Assembly: GCA_023452965.1 (NCBI GenBank) | Contig: JAEXUU010000597.1 | Coordinates: 1-6,237 of the forward strand | DNA length: 6,237 nucleotides | Direction of reading: 5' to 3' | Origin: Pseudomonadota bacterium | GTDB taxonomy: Bacteria; Pseudomonadota; Alphaproteobacteria; Rhizobiales; Beijerinckiaceae | In this document: in pieces, positions 5,579 to 6,237 of the stretch | Layout: each line of letters begins with the position of its first letter | Position numbering within the stretch: position 1 is the first letter of the stretch | Position numbers and translations under genes: made by a program | The notes under the pieces: model-generated | What the model was told of the DNA's origin: nothing | What the model saw: only the letters and a program-made list of their open reading frames with translations | The model's database searches: none

Positions 5579-6237
5579 ATGCGCATCTCCGTGACGGGCC
5601 AGTCGGGGCAGGTCGTACTCTCCATGCTCGAGCGCGCGCCGGAAGGTGTGAGCGTCACTGCGCTCGGCCGCCCCGAACTCGATCTCGAACAGCTCGGCAC
5701 GATCGCGCCAGCTATCGTAGCCAGCCGGCCTGACGTCGTCGTCAACGCAGCGGCCTTCACGGCCGTCGACCTCGCCGAGAGTGAGGAGGGGACGGCGCGG
5801 CTGGTCAATGGCGCGGCGGCCGGCGAAGTCGCCAAGGCTGCGGCGATACTCGGGGTCCCTGTCATCCAGATCTCGACCGATTACGTCTTCGACGGCAGCC
5901 TCGACCGCCCCTATCGCGAGGATGATCAGGTCAGCCCGATCTCGGCCTATGGTCGCAGCAAGCTCGAAGGCGAGCGCGCCGTCGCCGCCGCGACGGCCAA
6001 TCACGCGATCCTGCGTACGGCCTGGGTCTACAGCCCGTTCGGGAAGAATTTCGTCAGGACCATGCTGCGGCTCGCCGAAACCCGCGCCGAGGTTGGTGTC
6101 GTCGCGGACCAGGCAGGCTCGCCGACCAGCGCGCTCGACATCGCCGACGCGGTCTTCGCCGTCGCCCGCAACCTCGTCGCGCGACCGCTGGACGAAAGCC
6201 TGCGCGGCGTCTTCAACATGGGCGCGCAAGGCGAGGC
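5579..6237 (+). CDS. rfbD: dTDP-4-dehydrorhamnose reductase, 3' end cut by window edge
   Basis: Also called rmlD. The frame is open from ATG 5579 to the window edge with 219 complete codons; relatives are about 290-300 residues, so roughly a quarter is outside. The enzyme reduces dTDP-4-keto-L-rhamnose with NAD(P)H to dTDP-L-rhamnose, the final step of the pathway. Marks are the short RmlD-type nucleotide loop GQSGQ (7-11), VVNAAAFTAVDLAE (54-67), QISTDYVFDG (97-106), and the catalytic YxxxK pair Y124 and K128 in AYGRSKLEGE. RTAWVYSPFGKNFV (146-159), VADQAGSPTSA (175-185) and GVFNMG (210-215) follow. The ATG is only 6 bases after the rfbC stop and no Shine-Dalgarno is visible before it, so translation probably depends on ribosomes finishing rfbC. 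An in-frame truncation cannot be excluded because the C-terminus is unseen. Confidence 0.95.
   Translation, partial: MRISVTGQSGQVVLSMLERAPEGVSVTALGRPELDLEQLGTIAPAIVASRPDVVVNAAAFTAVDLAESEEGTARLVNGAAAGEVAKAAAILGVPVIQISTDYVFDGSLDRPYREDDQVSPISAYGRSKLEGERAVAAATANHAILRTAWVYSPFGKNFVRTMLRLAETRAEVGVVADQAGSPTSALDIADAVFAVARNLVARPLDESLRGVFNMGAQGE

Noticed and set aside
4982..6229. A 415-codon open frame on the minus strand opposite rfbC and rfbD
   Set aside because: It lies opposite two genes with clear catalytic motifs, its translation is rich in Arg, Asp and Glu without domain-like order, and long antisense frames are expected where GC-rich codons suppress stops.
1..6237. Search for a previously undescribed system, mobile element, CRISPR array, RNA gene or phage remnant
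   Set aside because: Every stretch longer than about 270 bases is covered by a recognisable gene, and no tandem repeats, terminal inverted repeats, transposase, integrase or tRNA-like sequence was seen.

Overview
The window is a GC-rich stretch of bacterial chromosome with compact genes and strong G/C preference at third codon positions. The proteins look alphaproteobacterial, probably Hyphomicrobiales (a Bosea- or Chelatococcus-like organism would fit). That placement is an impression from protein style, not a computed result. The locus supplies activated sugars, and probably one glycosyl transfer step, for a surface polysaccharide (exopolysaccharide, capsule or LPS O-chain).

Layout: (1) 1-1175, minus strand: a flavoprotein of the HI0933/YhiN (BaiN/RdsA) family, cut by the left window edge just before its expected C-terminus. 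(2) 1176-1396: a divergent intergenic gap. (3) 1397-2302, plus strand: a family 2 glycosyltransferase resembling rhamnosyltransferases. (4) 2303-2363: a short gap between converging genes. (5) 2364-3671, minus strand: ugd, UDP-glucose 6-dehydrogenase. (6) 3672-3940: a 269-base divergent gap, the natural place for the control regions of both ugd and the rfb operon. (7) 3941-6237, plus strand: rfbB, rfbC and rfbD in a tight operon; rfbD is cut by the right edge.

How the genes fit together: RfbB, RfbC and RfbD carry out the last three steps from dTDP-glucose to dTDP-L-rhamnose. The first enzyme, RfbA (glucose-1-phosphate thymidylyltransferase), is not in the window and may lie just downstream. 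The glycosyltransferase could use the dTDP-L-rhamnose made here. Ugd makes UDP-glucuronate, a second acidic-sugar donor. The flavoprotein has no evident link to this pathway and is probably a neighbour only.

I found no RNA gene, CRISPR array, insertion sequence, integrase, attachment site or phage gene. I also found no sign of an undescribed system: this is a well-understood nucleotide-sugar locus. The points worth a second look are modest: the acceptor and donor of the glycosyltransferase, the divergent control region, and three start-codon decisions.
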